The position numbers and the translations under genes are program-made. A DNA stretch of 64,000 bases. Source: Bartonella sp. TP. GTDB lineage: Bacteria; Pseudomonadota; Alphaproteobacteria; Rhizobiales; Rhizobiaceae. The stretch spans positions 995,584-1,059,583 of the forward strand of contig NZ_CP129002.1 in NCBI RefSeq assembly GCF_030406085.1, read 5' to 3'. How positions within the stretch are numbered: position 1 is the stretch's first letter; each line of letters starts with the position of its first letter. Shown one piece after another: positions 1-9,317 of this stretch. Under the pieces are notes generated by a model. That model searched no databases. It saw nothing but the letters and a program-made list of their open reading frames with translations, and had not been told where the DNA came from.

Positions 1-107
1 TTGCAAGTGGTTACCCCTTTCGCTATACAGCAATTGTTGCTATGGTTACTACTTTATTAGGGTTGTTATTATTCTTATGGAGCTTAATCCAAAACCCAGC
101 TGTATGA
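1..107 (+). CDS. C-terminal end of an integral membrane protein (partial)
   Basis: Only the last 34 codons are inside the window, read in frame 3 and ending with TGA at 105-107. The visible peptide is hydrophobic (a run around AIVAMVTTLLGLLLFLW) and looks like the last transmembrane helix of a polytopic protein with a short polar tail ending NPAV. Such an end is seen in major facilitator type transporters, but 34 residues cannot establish the family. The gene runs toward clpP and stops about 130 bases before it, so it is probably a separate transcription unit. Confidence 0.45.
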   Translation, partial: ASGYPFRYTAIVAMVTTLLGLLLFLWSLIQNPAV

Positions 108-140
108 TGGCGTCGTGGTGCTGTGAATTGTATTTTTAGT

Positions 141-181
141 ATTCTTTATTAATACAGATTCGCACCTGTTATTAAAAGAAT
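141..181 (+). repeat. Imperfect inverted repeat, possible terminator of the upstream gene
   Basis: The arms ATTCTTT...ACAG (from 141) and CTGTTATT...AGAAT (to 181) are imperfectly complementary around a short loop. The element lies between the upstream membrane-protein stop at 107 and clpP at 236. It has no clean T-run, so it may be a weak terminator or a structure in the clpP leader. The sequence alone does not decide. Confidence 0.3.
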
Positions 182-235
182 ATTCATAAGTTATATTTAT
201 TTTGTCTATTTTAAAGGAAGTTTAAAAGGTAAAAA

Positions 236-862
236 ATGAACAATTCAATTAATACAGCGCTTAATCTCGTGCCAATGGTAGTAGAGCAGACTAGCCGTGG
301 TGAGCGCGCTTTTGATATTTTTTCACGTTTATTGAAAGAACGTATCGTGTTTGTAAATGGCCCAGTAGAAGACAATATGTCGATGCTTATCTGCGCGCAG
401 CTGTTATTTTTAGAATCTGAGGACCCGAAAAAAGAAATAAGTTTGTATATAAATTCTCCTGGCGGTGTTGTCACTGCTGGAATGGCAATTTATGATACTA
501 TGCAATTTATTCGTCCTCAAGTTTCTACTTTATGCATGGGGCAGGCGGCTTCGATGGGGTCGCTTCTGTTGGCTGCTGGTGCTAAAGGGCGTAGATTCGT
601 TTTACCAAACGCTCGCGTAATGGTACACCAGCCATCTGGTGGGTTCCAAGGTCAGGCATCCGATATAGAGCGACATGCTCAAGACATTATCAAAATGAAA
701 CGTCGATTAAATGAAATTTATGTAAAGCATACTGGCCAAGACTATGAAATTATAGAGAAAACTTTAGATCGCGATCACTTCATGACTGCTGAAGAAGCCC
801 AGATTTTTGGGCTGGTAGATGAGGTTTTAACGCGACCTCTTGAGTTAACTAATAAAGAATAG
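236..862 (+). CDS. clpP: ATP-dependent Clp protease proteolytic subunit ClpP
   Basis: ClpP forms the barrel-shaped serine peptidase that degrades proteins fed in by ClpX or ClpA in the cytoplasm. The 208-residue product has the family's usual length. The catalytic triad is visible as Ser106 in GQAASMGS, His131 in VMVHQPSGG and Asp180 in LDRDHFM, matching the spacing of the E. coli enzyme. The SPGG segment near residues 74-77 forms part of the active-site cleft. The ATG at 236 follows an AAAAGG-type binding site. clpX and lon follow on the same strand, the standard alphaproteobacterial order, although trigger factor, often just upstream, here lies 5 kb downstream. Confidence 0.97.
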   Translation: MNNSINTALNLVPMVVEQTSRGERAFDIFSRLLKERIVFVNGPVEDNMSMLICAQLLFLESEDPKKEISLYINSPGGVVTAGMAIYDTMQFIRPQVSTLCMGQAASMGSLLLAAGAKGRRFVLPNARVMVHQPSGGFQGQASDIERHAQDIIKMKRRLNEIYVKHTGQDYEIIEKTLDRDHFMTAEEAQIFGLVDEVLTRPLELTNKE

Positions 863-950
863 AGATCTTTTTGCAAAATAGATTTATTTGCAAAATGTTA
901 TAACTATGCTTATTTATATAGCATAATATACTATTGGGGGGTGTGAAGGC

Positions 951-2255
951 ATGGGCAAGAACGGTGACAATAACGAAGAGGCAAAACATGCGCTTTATTG
1001 TTCATTTTGCGGTAAAAGTCAACATGAGGTGTATAAGCTTATCGCCGGTCCTACCGTTTTCATCTGCGATGAATGCGTTGGCCTGTGTACAGAAATTATA
1101 ACTGAAGATAATAAAATCGAAGGTGCGAAGGCAAGTCAAGGAGCCCCTACACCGCATGAGATTATGAAATTTTTAGATGATTATGTAATAGGTCAGAAGC
1201 AAGCGAAAAAAATCTTATCTGTTGCAGTCCATAATCATTATAAACGTTTATCTCATTGCGCGAAGCCAGGTGAGTTAGAGCTTGCAAAATCTAATATTTT
1301 ATTAGTAGGGCCTACTGGTTGCGGAAAGACTTATCTTGCACAAACTTTAGCAAAAATTATTGATGTGCCTTTTACCATGGCTGATGCTACAACCTTGACC
1401 GAGGCTGGGTATGTTGGGGAAGATGTAGAAAATATTATTTTAAAATTATTGCAGGCTGCTGATTATAATGTAGAGCGGGCTCAAAGAGGCATAGTTTATA
1501 TAGATGAGGTAGATAAGATCACTCGTAAATCTGATAATCCTTCTATTACTCGGGACGTTTCTGGCGAAGGTGTGCAGCAAGCCTTGTTAAAAATTATGGA
1601 AGGTACCGTAGCATCAGTTCCGCCACAGGGTGGTCGCAAGCATCCTCAGCAGGAATTTTTGCAAGTTGATACTACAAATATTCTCTTTATTTGTGGCGGT
1701 GCGTTTGCTGGACTAGAAAAGATAATATCTTCTCGGGGTAGAAAGACCTCTATAGGATTTGGGGCTAATATTAAGGCAGCGGAAGAGCGTACTCTGGGAG
1801 AAATATATCAGACTATGGAATCTGAAGATTTAATTAAATTCGGTTTGATTCCTGAGTTTATAGGTAGATTGCCAGTTATTGCAACGCTAGAAGATTTAGA
1901 TGTGTCAGCTCTTGTCAGAATTTTGTCTGAGCCAAAAAACGCTCTTATAAAGCAGTATCAGCGTCTTTTTGAAATGGAGGATGTGAAATTACTATTTACA
2001 GAAGATGGTTTGGCGGCTATAGCGCAAAAGGCTGTGGATCGTAAAACTGGAGCCCGTGGTCTTCGTTCAATAATGGAACAAATTCTGATGGATACAATGT
2101 TCGATTTGCCTTCCTTGCAAGGTGTTGTAGAAGTTAAAGTTACGAAAGAGACGGTGGAGTCTAAATCTTCGCCTTTGTTAATTTATGCCGATAAGCCAGA
2201 TTCTGGTAAAAAAAATTGGACAACACAGAAAGAAATTGAAGATATTCCAGCTTAA
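951..2255 (+). CDS. clpX: ATP-dependent Clp protease ATP-binding subunit ClpX
   Basis: ClpX is the hexameric AAA+ unfoldase that recognises tagged substrates and threads them into ClpP. The N-terminal zinc-binding domain has Cys17, Cys20, Cys39 and Cys42. Walker A is GPTGCGKT (120-127), Walker B is IVYIDE (181-186), the pore loop GYVG is at 153-156, and the IGF loop that docks on ClpP is present in the KTSIGFGA segment. A sensor-2 motif (GARGLR) lies in the C-terminal small domain. The length, 434 residues, is normal. It starts 88 bases after clpP, behind a G-rich binding site, so the two may be co-transcribed. Confidence 0.97.
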   Translation: MGKNGDNNEEAKHALYCSFCGKSQHEVYKLIAGPTVFICDECVGLCTEIITEDNKIEGAKASQGAPTPHEIMKFLDDYVIGQKQAKKILSVAVHNHYKRLSHCAKPGELELAKSNILLVGPTGCGKTYLAQTLAKIIDVPFTMADATTLTEAGYVGEDVENIILKLLQAADYNVERAQRGIVYIDEVDKITRKSDNPSITRDVSGEGVQQALLKIMEGTVASVPPQGGRKHPQQEFLQVDTTNILFICGGAFAGLEKIISSRGRKTSIGFGANIKAAEERTLGEIYQTMESEDLIKFGLIPEFIGRLPVIATLEDLDVSALVRILSEPKNALIKQYQRLFEMEDVKLLFTEDGLAAIAQKAVDRKTGARGLRSIMEQILMDTMFDLPSLQGVVEVKVTKETVESKSSPLLIYADKPDSGKKNWTTQKEIEDIPA

Positions 2256-2354
2256 ATTACAAAATATCGGTATAGCCAACAGATTAGCTTATGGTCTGCC
2301 GTTGTGTTTGGTTTTGTTTATATATAATAGCTTGCTAGGCGAAAGGATCTAGGT

Positions 2355-4781
2355 ATGATTGAAGAGTTTCTGAATTCTTCAGAGCCGTTGGTGTTGCATG
2401 ATGATATGATTTTTCCTGTAGTGCCGTTACGCGATATAGTAGTGTTTCCTAGTATGGTCGTTCCGGTTTTTGTTGGTAGGGAAAAATCTGTCTCTGCTTT
2501 AGTAGAGGCGGATAGAAATCGTAGCCATGTAGTATTGTTAACGCAAAAAGATGCCCTTAAAGATGATCCAATACCGAGCGATCTGTTTGAATATGGTACG
2601 TTGGCCAGCATTTTGCAGTTTTTAAAATTACCAGATGGCACTGTAAAAGTGCTTATGGAGGGGTTTAAAAGGATAAGAATAAAGAAATTTATTGACGAAA
2701 AATCTTTTTATGAAGCGCGTATTGAAATTTTAACTGAACCCGTAGAAGATGCAACTGAGATAGAGGCTTTGGCTAGATCTTTATTATATGATTTTGAGAA
2801 TTATGTTAAAATTAATCGAAGGATCCCAGTAGAACTTGTTCATTCTTTAGCTCATACGTATGATCCATCTAGGTTATGTGATACGATCATTGCCAATTTG
2901 GATATAAAGTTAACCGATAAACAAGAAATGTTTGAGATGCTTTCGGTTAAGAAGCGCCTTCAGCGAGCGTTGTCTTTTTTAGAAGGTGAGACCTCTATAA
3001 TAAATATGGAAAAACGCATACGCTCTCGCGTTAAGCGGCAAATGGAAAAAACTCAGCGTGAGTACTATCTGCATGAACAGATTAAAGCGATTCAAAAAGA
3101 ATTGGGCGAGGGTTCTGAGCAAGGTGATGAGATTGCAGAGTTTGAAAAAAGGCTGCAGACTGTAAAGCTTAGTAAAGAAGCAGCTACCAAAGCTCAAAGT
3201 GAATTAAAAAAATTGCGTTCTGCTTCCTCTATGGCTCCAGAAGCTGGTGTAATACGGAACTATCTTGAATGGTTGTTAAGTTTGCCTTGGGGGCAAAAAT
3301 CTAGAGTTAGCTTTGATTTAGCAAATGCGCAAAAAATCCTTGATGAGGCTCATTTTGGTTTAAAAGATGTTAAAGAGCGAATTATAGAATATTTAGCAGT
3401 ACAAAATAGAGCTAAAAAAGTTAAGGGCTCTATAATTTGTTTGGTAGGACCCCCGGGGGTTGGCAAGACCTCTTTGGCAAAAAGTATTGCGCAAGCAACT
3501 GGTCGAGTATATGTAAAAATGGCTCTTGGTGGAATGCGCGATGAGGCTGAAATACGTGGACATCGCCGTACTTATATAGGTTCTATGCCAGGCAAAATTA
3601 TACAGTCTATGAAGAAAGCTAAAAAATCAAACCCATTATTTTTGTTAGATGAAATAGATAAAATGGGTAGAGATTTTAGAGGCGATCCATCTTCTGCTCT
3701 TTTGGAGGTTTTGGATCCAGAGCAAAATGCAGCTTTTGTTGACCACTATTTGGATGTTGAATACAATCTTTCTGATGTTATGTTCATCACCACTGCAAAT
3801 AGTTTGGATATTCCAATGCCTTTGTTAGATCGCATGGAAATTATTCGTATAGCTGGTTATAGTGAAGAGGAAAAGTTAGAGATAGCAAAGCAGCATTTGC
3901 TAAAAAAGGTATTGCGAGAGCATGCTTTAACTGGCAAAGAGTTTTCTTTGGATGAAGAGGCTATCCGTTATATAATTCAATATTATACGCGAGAAGCCGG
4001 AGTGCGTGCATTAGAGCGTGAACTTATGAAATTGGCGCGCAAGGCTGTTATTAAACTTACGAAAGAAAAAGTAGATGCTGTCGCTATAAATAGGGATAAT
4101 ATAGAGGAATATCTTGGTGCTAAGCGATATAAATATGGACAAATACATGGAGAACATCAAATAGGGGTTACTACTGGTCTAGCTTGGACTCAAGTCGGAG
4201 GTGAATTGCTGACTATTGAGGGTGTGGTTATGCCAGGCAAAGGTAAAATGTTAATTACTGGTAATCTTAAAGATGTTATGAAAGAATCTATAAGCGCTGC
4301 TTCTTCTTATGTGCGTTCAAATGCGATTAGTTTTGGTATCGATCCAGATTTATTCGATAAGCGGGATATACATGTCCATGTTCCTGAGGCTGCTACTCCC
4401 AAAGACGGGCCATCTGCAGGTGTTGCTATGGTTACCTCGATGGTTTCTGTTCTTACAGGGATTGCCGTTCATAAGGATGTAGCTATGACTGGAGAAATTA
4501 CGCTTAGCGGGCGTGTTTTAGCTATAGGTGGGCTTAAAGAAAAATTATTAGCGGCAAAGCGTGGTGGAATAAAAAAAGTTTTGATTCCCGAGGATAATGT
4601 TAAAGACTTGGCTGAAATGCCGCCTTCTATTAAAGAAGATATCGAAATTATTCCAGTATATTCGTTAACTCAAGTGCTTGAGCATGCTTTGGTGACGTCT
4701 TTGCCAATATTAGAAAATCAAGTAGCCAATTCCATGTGGGCGGCTCCTGCAAAAAAAGATAGTAGTTTAGCTGTTAATTAA
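2355..4781 (+). CDS. lon: Endopeptidase La (ATP-dependent Lon protease)
   Basis: Lon is a cytoplasmic single-chain AAA+ protease that degrades misfolded and regulatory proteins. The 808-residue product has the LonA layout: an N-terminal substrate-binding domain (about 18-215), a coiled-coil linker, an AAA+ module with GPPGVGKT (365-372) and FLLDEID (429-435), and a C-terminal protease domain. The catalytic dyad is Ser687 in PKDGPSAG and Lys730 in GLKEK, 43 residues apart as in E. coli. The ATG at 2355 has AAAGGA eight bases upstream. No heat-shock promoter could be read with confidence in the 99 bases after clpX. Confidence 0.97.
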   Translation: MIEEFLNSSEPLVLHDDMIFPVVPLRDIVVFPSMVVPVFVGREKSVSALVEADRNRSHVVLLTQKDALKDDPIPSDLFEYGTLASILQFLKLPDGTVKVLMEGFKRIRIKKFIDEKSFYEARIEILTEPVEDATEIEALARSLLYDFENYVKINRRIPVELVHSLAHTYDPSRLCDTIIANLDIKLTDKQEMFEMLSVKKRLQRALSFLEGETSIINMEKRIRSRVKRQMEKTQREYYLHEQIKAIQKELGEGSEQGDEIAEFEKRLQTVKLSKEAATKAQSELKKLRSASSMAPEAGVIRNYLEWLLSLPWGQKSRVSFDLANAQKILDEAHFGLKDVKERIIEYLAVQNRAKKVKGSIICLVGPPGVGKTSLAKSIAQATGRVYVKMALGGMRDEAEIRGHRRTYIGSMPGKIIQSMKKAKKSNPLFLLDEIDKMGRDFRGDPSSALLEVLDPEQNAAFVDHYLDVEYNLSDVMFITTANSLDIPMPLLDRMEIIRIAGYSEEEKLEIAKQHLLKKVLREHALTGKEFSLDEEAIRYIIQYYTREAGVRALERELMKLARKAVIKLTKEKVDAVAINRDNIEEYLGAKRYKYGQIHGEHQIGVTTGLAWTQVGGELLTIEGVVMPGKGKMLITGNLKDVMKESISAASSYVRSNAISFGIDPDLFDKRDIHVHVPEAATPKDGPSAGVAMVTSMVSVLTGIAVHKDVAMTGEITLSGRVLAIGGLKEKLLAAKRGGIKKVLIPEDNVKDLAEMPPSIKEDIEIIPVYSLTQVLEHALVTSLPILENQVANSMWAAPAKKDSSLAVN

Positions 4782-4880
4782 GCATTTTCTTGTTGATTAT
4801 TTTATAAAAATGTATTTTAGTATAGTTTATCATCAACTCGTAAGAGTATTTAGACTAATTTAAATATGGATTGCACTGGC

Positions 4881-5156
4881 ATGAATAAATCAGATTTTAT
4901 CAACACTATAGCACAAAAAGCAAATATGAGTAAGGCTAACGCTACTGTTGCGTTAGAGGCAGTTTTGACCACTGTTGTTGAGACATTAGCAGCTGGAGAC
5001 GCTGTTAGGTTGCCTGGATTCGGTACTTTTGAGGTTTCGCATCGGTCAGCGACAAAAGGACGCAATCCTTCTACTGGTGTTGAGATTGTTATACCGGCTC
5101 GTAAATTGCCAAAATTTTCTGCTGGTAAAACTTTTAAAGAAGTAGTAAATAAGTAA
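4881..5156 (+). CDS. hupB: DNA-binding protein HU
   Basis: HU is a small dimeric nucleoid protein that bends DNA without strong sequence preference. The 91-residue product starts MNKSDFI as HU proteins do, has the GFGTF segment, and contains GRNPSTG in the DNA-binding arm with its conserved proline. An in-frame ATG at 4866 would add five residues (MDCTG). I prefer 4881 because family members begin MNKS; neither start has a strong ribosome binding site. The gene follows lon at 99 bases, a usual alphaproteobacterial neighbourhood. Confidence 0.93.
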   Translation: MNKSDFINTIAQKANMSKANATVALEAVLTTVVETLAAGDAVRLPGFGTFEVSHRSATKGRNPSTGVEIVIPARKLPKFSAGKTFKEVVNK

Positions 5157-5196
5157 GCTATATGTAACCATTAGAATCTAGCCCACTAAAAAATAC

Positions 5197-5225
5197 TTGA
5201 CTTGATTTATAGTTCTCGTTATGTT
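5197..5225 (+). promoter_or_regulatory. Predicted sigma-70-type promoter of tRNA-Leu
   Basis: A -35 box TTGACT (5197-5202) and a -10 box TATGTT (5220-5225) are separated by 17 bases. Transcription would begin near 5232, about 45 bases before the tRNA. This is the clearest promoter-like site I could find by eye in the window. Confidence 0.55.
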
Positions 5226-5277
5226 TATCTGGTCTGATGGTTTAGCATATTTTATGTATGCACATATAGATAATATC

Positions 5278-5360
5278 GCGGATGTGGCGAAATTGGTAGA
5301 CGCACCAGATTTAGGTTCTGGCGGGTGACCGTGGGGGTTCGAGTCCCTCCATCCGCACCA
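5278..5360 (+). tRNA. tRNA-Leu (anticodon UAG)
   Basis: A class II tRNA of 83 bases with a variable arm. The acceptor GCGGATG pairs with CATCCGC and the CCA end is encoded. The anticodon stem CCAGA/TCTGG encloses a loop with TAG. GGTTCGAGTCC supplies the T arm. Confidence 0.97.
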
Positions 5361-5512
5361 TAATTTCTTTACACACTTATTTCATTTGTAGTTGTTTGCT
5401 TTGATGCATGTTTCTGCTCTTAATTTGCTGGATGTACAGAGATTATACTAGTAAATATGTCGCTTATTGTTACAGCGCTCTATGTAAATTATGATATATA
5501 AAGGCATAAAAT

Positions 5513-6943
5513 ATGCAAGTTGTTGAAAAGTTAAATGAAGGTTTGAAACGTGAATTAGAGGTAGTTTTTTTTGCTTCTGATCTTTTTAAAGAGCTTGATG
5601 ATAAAATTGAGCAAGCAAAATCTACCGTGAGCTTAAAGGGATTTAGGGTTGGTAAAGTTCCAGCTTCTTATTTGCGTAAAAATTATGGTAAGTCTTTTAT
5701 GGCTGAAATTATTAATGAAAAACTTTCCTCATTGCCTGCAACTTTGTTAAATGATAGGGGCGAAAAGCCTGCTTTGCGACCTGAAATTTCTCTAGGGGAT
5801 GATGAGGCTTTTATCGAGCGTATTTTAAATAACAAGGAAGACGCAAAAGTTCTTTTAAAATATGAAATTTTGCCAAATATTGATATTAAGGATTTTTCAA
5901 AATTAGAAGTTAATAGGCTGGTTGCAGATATATCGCAGGCTGAAAAAGATAAACAGCTTGAAGAAATTTTTTCACAGGTTCGGGAATTTAAAGAAAAAAA
6001 ATCAGCTGCTGTTTTGGGCGATAGGATCACCATAGATTATTTAGGCAAAATTGCTGATAAGGTTTTTGAAGGTGGTGCAGATAAGGATGTGCAGCTTGTC
6101 TTAGGTGCCAATAAATTTATTCCTGGATTTGAAGAGCAATTGGTTGGGCTCAAAGCTGGTGCTGAAAAAGTTATAGCAGTAACCTTTCCAGAGGATTATG
6201 GAGCTAAGTCGCTAGCAGGAAAGGATGCTACTTTCGAAATAAAAGTGAAAAAAGTGGAAAAAGCTGGTGAATTTATTATTGATGATGAATCGGCTAAAAA
6301 ACTAGGGGCTGAATCGGTAGAGCAACTGAAGCAGTATGTAGATAGCCAGTTAGAAAGCAAATATGGAGCTATAACGCGTCAAAAAGTTAAACGTCAAATT
6401 TTGGATTTCCTAGATTCAGAATATGATTTTATGTTGCCAGGATCTTTAGTAGATATGGAAATTAAAAATATAGAGGCGCAAGTGCAAGGTGATAGCGCTA
6501 AAGACCATGATCATGATTGTAACGAGCATAATTGTACTGAGCATAATTTGCAATCTGATGAGTGGGAATCTCTGGCCAAACGGCGTGTAAAATTAGGTCT
6601 CGTATTAGCCAGCATAGGAGCATCTGCAAATGTTCAAGTGGGCCAAGAAGAGTTGCAGCGCGCTTTATTTCAACAATTGCAGTATTTTCCAGGTCAAGAG
6701 AAAGAGTTGCTGAATCTTTTCCAAAATAATCCCACCTTCGTAGAAAATTTAAAAGCTCCCATATTTGAAGATAAGGTAATTGATCATATTTTAGCTAGTG
6801 TTAAAGTTAATGATATATCAATTAGCCCTGAAAAATTAATGCATAATGATGAAGAACTTGAGATTAAACCGAAAGCTAAGAAAAAGGCGTCGACTAAGAA
6901 GGTTGCGCGTGATGATGTGTCTGTAGCAAAAAATAAGAAATAG
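5513..6943 (+). CDS. tig: Trigger factor (ribosome-associated chaperone and prolyl isomerase)
   Basis: Trigger factor binds at the ribosome exit tunnel and shields nascent chains. The 476-residue product has the N-terminal ribosome-docking signature GFRVGKVP (43-50), an FKBP-type prolyl isomerase domain (about 165-250, containing GDRITIDYLG and FEGG), and a helical C-terminal chaperone domain. Two features are unusual. Residues 331-345 contain a dense His/Cys/Asp cluster (His332, His334, Cys336, His339, Cys341, His344). The C-terminus carries a lysine-rich tail (KPKAKKKAS onward). The gene is flanked by tRNA-Leu and gatB rather than sitting next to clpP. Confidence 0.95.
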   Translation: MQVVEKLNEGLKRELEVVFFASDLFKELDDKIEQAKSTVSLKGFRVGKVPASYLRKNYGKSFMAEIINEKLSSLPATLLNDRGEKPALRPEISLGDDEAFIERILNNKEDAKVLLKYEILPNIDIKDFSKLEVNRLVADISQAEKDKQLEEIFSQVREFKEKKSAAVLGDRITIDYLGKIADKVFEGGADKDVQLVLGANKFIPGFEEQLVGLKAGAEKVIAVTFPEDYGAKSLAGKDATFEIKVKKVEKAGEFIIDDESAKKLGAESVEQLKQYVDSQLESKYGAITRQKVKRQILDFLDSEYDFMLPGSLVDMEIKNIEAQVQGDSAKDHDHDCNEHNCTEHNLQSDEWESLAKRRVKLGLVLASIGASANVQVGQEELQRALFQQLQYFPGQEKELLNLFQNNPTFVENLKAPIFEDKVIDHILASVKVNDISISPEKLMHNDEELEIKPKAKKKASTKKVARDDVSVAKNKK

Positions 6944-6980
6944 CATAAATAATTGGCAAGATAGTAAAGGCTAAGTGATT

Positions 6981-8480
6981 ATGGTAGCTGAGTTGGATTC
7001 TTTTTCAAATACCACCAAAAATTTTCTCTCTGGCGTTAGCGGTGATTGGGAAATAGTTATAGGTTTAGAGGTTCATGCTCAAGTTAAGTCTAAGTCAAAG
7101 CTTTTTTCTGGCGCTGCGGCAAATTTTGGGGCTAGCCCAAATGCTAATGTTTCCTTGGTGGATGCGGGTATGCCTGGCATGTTGCCGGTAATAAATGAAT
7201 TTTGTGTAAAACAAGCCATTAAAACAGGGCTTGGGTTGCATGCTGAAATTAATCTACTATCTTCGTTTGACCGTAAGAATTATTTTTACCCAGATCTTCC
7301 GCAAGGTTATCAAATTTCTCAGTTTTATTCTCCGATAGTTGGAGAGGGAAAGATAACTATAAATGTTGGGCCAGATAAAAACGGTGCTTTTGAAGATATA
7401 GAAATAGGTATAGAAAGATTACATTTAGAACAGGATGCTGGTAAATCTATGCATGATCAGCATCCTACTATGTCATATGTTGACCTTAACCGGTGTGGTG
7501 TGGCGTTAATGGAAATTGTATCGAAGCCAGATCTTAGATCAGCAGAGCAGGCGAAAGCTTATTTGACAAAGCTTCGCACAATAATGCGTTATTTAGATAC
7601 CTGTGATGGTAATATGGATGAAGGCTCTATGCGGGCAGATGTAAATGTATCTGTTCGTAAACCTGGAGGAAAACTTGGCGAAAGATGTGAAATTAAAAAT
7701 GTTAATTCTATAAAATTTGTGGGCCAAGCCATAAATTATGAAGCGCGTCGGCAAATTGATGTGTTAGAATCTGGTAATATTGTTTTGCAAGAAACACGTC
7801 TATTTGACCCTATTAAGGGCGAGACGCGCTCTATGCGTAGCAAAGAGGATGCTCAAGATTATAGATATTTTCCTGAACCTGACCTTCCTTGCTTAAGTTT
7901 ATCTAAAGACTATGTTGACGCAATAAAAGCTGATTTGCCAAAATTGCCGGATACTATAAAAAATGAATTAATTTATTCTCTGGGATTAAGCGCTTACGAT
8001 GCTTCCATATTGATTTCTGAAAGACAAATTGTCGATTTTTTTTATAAAGCAGCAAAAAACCATGATGCTAAATTAATTGCTAATTGGATAATTAATGATT
8101 TATTAGGTGCCTTGAACAAAGAAGGTCTTGATATTACGGGCTCACCTGTATCTCCAGAGCAGCTTGGGGAATTAGTTGATCTCATAAAAACTGGTGCTAT
8201 TTCCGGCAAGATTGCAAAAACGGTTTTTGATATTTTATGGCGTGATGGTGGGTGCCCAGCCCAAATAGTTGAGCAACATGGATTAATTCAAATTACTGAT
8301 ATAGCTAGTATTGAAAAGATTATAGATGATGTCATTGCTGCTAATCCTGAAAAGGTTTTGCAGCTTAAAACAAAGCCATCTTTAGTAGGGTGGTTCGTCG
8401 GGCAAGTTATGAAACTTAGTGATGGGCGCGCTAATCCACAAGTTGTTAATGATTTGCTAAAAAGGAAAATCGCTATTTAA
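6981..8480 (+). CDS. gatB: Asp-tRNA(Asn)/Glu-tRNA(Gln) amidotransferase subunit B
   Basis: GatB is the kinase/tRNA-binding subunit of the GatCAB complex, which converts misacylated Glu-tRNA(Gln) and/or Asp-tRNA(Asn) to the correct amidated forms. The signature regions [21 protein letters not shown] and [15 protein letters not shown] are present, with a C-terminal YqeY-like helical domain. An in-frame GTG at 6975 is possible; I chose the ATG at 6981 because AAAGG ends ten bases before it. gatA and gatC, often adjacent, are not in this window. Two GluRS genes elsewhere in the window fit an indirect route to Gln-tRNA. Confidence 0.95.
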   Translation: MVAELDSFSNTTKNFLSGVSGDWEIVIGLEVHAQVKSKSKLFSGAAANFGASPNANVSLVDAGMPGMLPVINEFCVKQAIKTGLGLHAEINLLSSFDRKNYFYPDLPQGYQISQFYSPIVGEGKITINVGPDKNGAFEDIEIGIERLHLEQDAGKSMHDQHPTMSYVDLNRCGVALMEIVSKPDLRSAEQAKAYLTKLRTIMRYLDTCDGNMDEGSMRADVNVSVRKPGGKLGERCEIKNVNSIKFVGQAINYEARRQIDVLESGNIVLQETRLFDPIKGETRSMRSKEDAQDYRYFPEPDLPCLSLSKDYVDAIKADLPKLPDTIKNELIYSLGLSAYDASILISERQIVDFFYKAAKNHDAKLIANWIINDLLGALNKEGLDITGSPVSPEQLGELVDLIKTGAISGKIAKTVFDILWRDGGCPAQIVEQHGLIQITDIASIEKIIDDVIAANPEKVLQLKTKPSLVGWFVGQVMKLSDGRANPQVVNDLLKRKIAI

Positions 8481-8513
8481 CATGTAGCTAATATTTTAAT
8501 GGATGTATAATTA

Positions 8514-8909
8514 ATGTTAAAATTTTTTAAGCAGATTTTTATTTGGTGGGGTGGCAACACAATAAATACTCGTTTTTTTACCTGGCGTGCAGGAAAAAAA
8601 ATCGGTACTGATTTTTTAGGTAATACCTATTACGAAGGTGGATTGCACAAAGATGGCTATCCTCGTCGCTGGGTGATTTATAAAAATTATTCTGAGGCTT
8701 CTTTGATACCTGCTGGTTGGCATGGTTGGATCCATCATCGTGTTAATACACCTCCTGTAGATGAAATTTATCGCGCTTATGATTGGGAAAAAGCTCATCA
8801 ACCTAATTTAACTGGTTCACAATTTGCTTATTTTCCTAAGGGTTCTATAAATGTTAAAGGTAACCGCGATGCGGTTTCTAGTGATTATCGCTCCTGGCGC
8901 CCTAAATAA
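8514..8909 (+). CDS. NDUFA12-family NADH:ubiquinone oxidoreductase accessory subunit
   Basis: The 131-residue product resembles the 17.2 kDa complex I accessory subunit shared by mitochondria and alphaproteobacteria. Recognisable segments are GTDFLGNTYYE, RRWVIYK and the conserved IPAGWHGWIHH followed by a proline-rich turn. The protein would sit on the peripheral arm of complex I. It starts 33 bases after gatB and is followed by the DUF2155 gene, a pairing common in alphaproteobacteria. No nuo operon is present in the window. Confidence 0.9.
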   Translation: MLKFFKQIFIWWGGNTINTRFFTWRAGKKIGTDFLGNTYYEGGLHKDGYPRRWVIYKNYSEASLIPAGWHGWIHHRVNTPPVDEIYRAYDWEKAHQPNLTGSQFAYFPKGSINVKGNRDAVSSDYRSWRPK

Positions 8910-8918
8910 GAGATAGTT

Positions 8919-9317
8919 ATGGATTCAATCTGCAGTTTTGCAAAGTTATTAATTTTTTTAACTGTGGGGGCGTTAATCCTTTTTGATTTACCATTTGCCT
9001 CAGCTTCTTCGGCTCATTTGCAAGGCACGGAAGCTTCTTTTGTTGGTTTAGATAAAATTACTGGGCGTATTACCGGGTTTAAAATAAAAATTGGGGAGAC
9101 CTATAGTTTTGGTTCACTGCGTATAACTCCTCGTGTTTGTTATACAGGGGATATAGGTGAATCAGAGCTCACCGATAGTTTCCTGGACGTTGATGAGATT
9201 ATGCCAAACAATCAAATTAAACATTTGTTTAGCGGTTGGATGTTTGCTAATAGCCCTGGCTTGAATGCGTTGGATCACTCTATTTATGATTTCTGGCTTG
9301 CTTCATGTCGACTATAA
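8919..9317 (+). CDS. DUF2155 domain-containing protein, probably exported
   Basis: The 132-residue product starts with a hydrophobic signal-like segment (about residues 8-30, ending near ASA). Family segments follow: an RITPR region with a Cys, then FSGWMFANSPGLNALDHSIYD, which is highly characteristic of DUF2155. Its biochemical role is unknown. It follows the NDUFA12-like gene by nine bases, its usual partner. The last 34 bases overlap the end of rlmB, which runs the opposite way. The aat and accBC genes that often follow in relatives are absent here. Confidence 0.85.
   Translation: MDSICSFAKLLIFLTVGALILFDLPFASASSAHLQGTEASFVGLDKITGRITGFKIKIGETYSFGSLRITPRVCYTGDIGESELTDSFLDVDEIMPNNQIKHLFSGWMFANSPGLNALDHSIYDFWLASCRL

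Noticed and set aside
872-898. Palindrome-like TGCAAAATA/TTATTTGCA between clpP and clpX
   Set aside because: The arms mismatch at two positions and are almost all A and T, so this is expected by chance here; no operator is known to me with this form.
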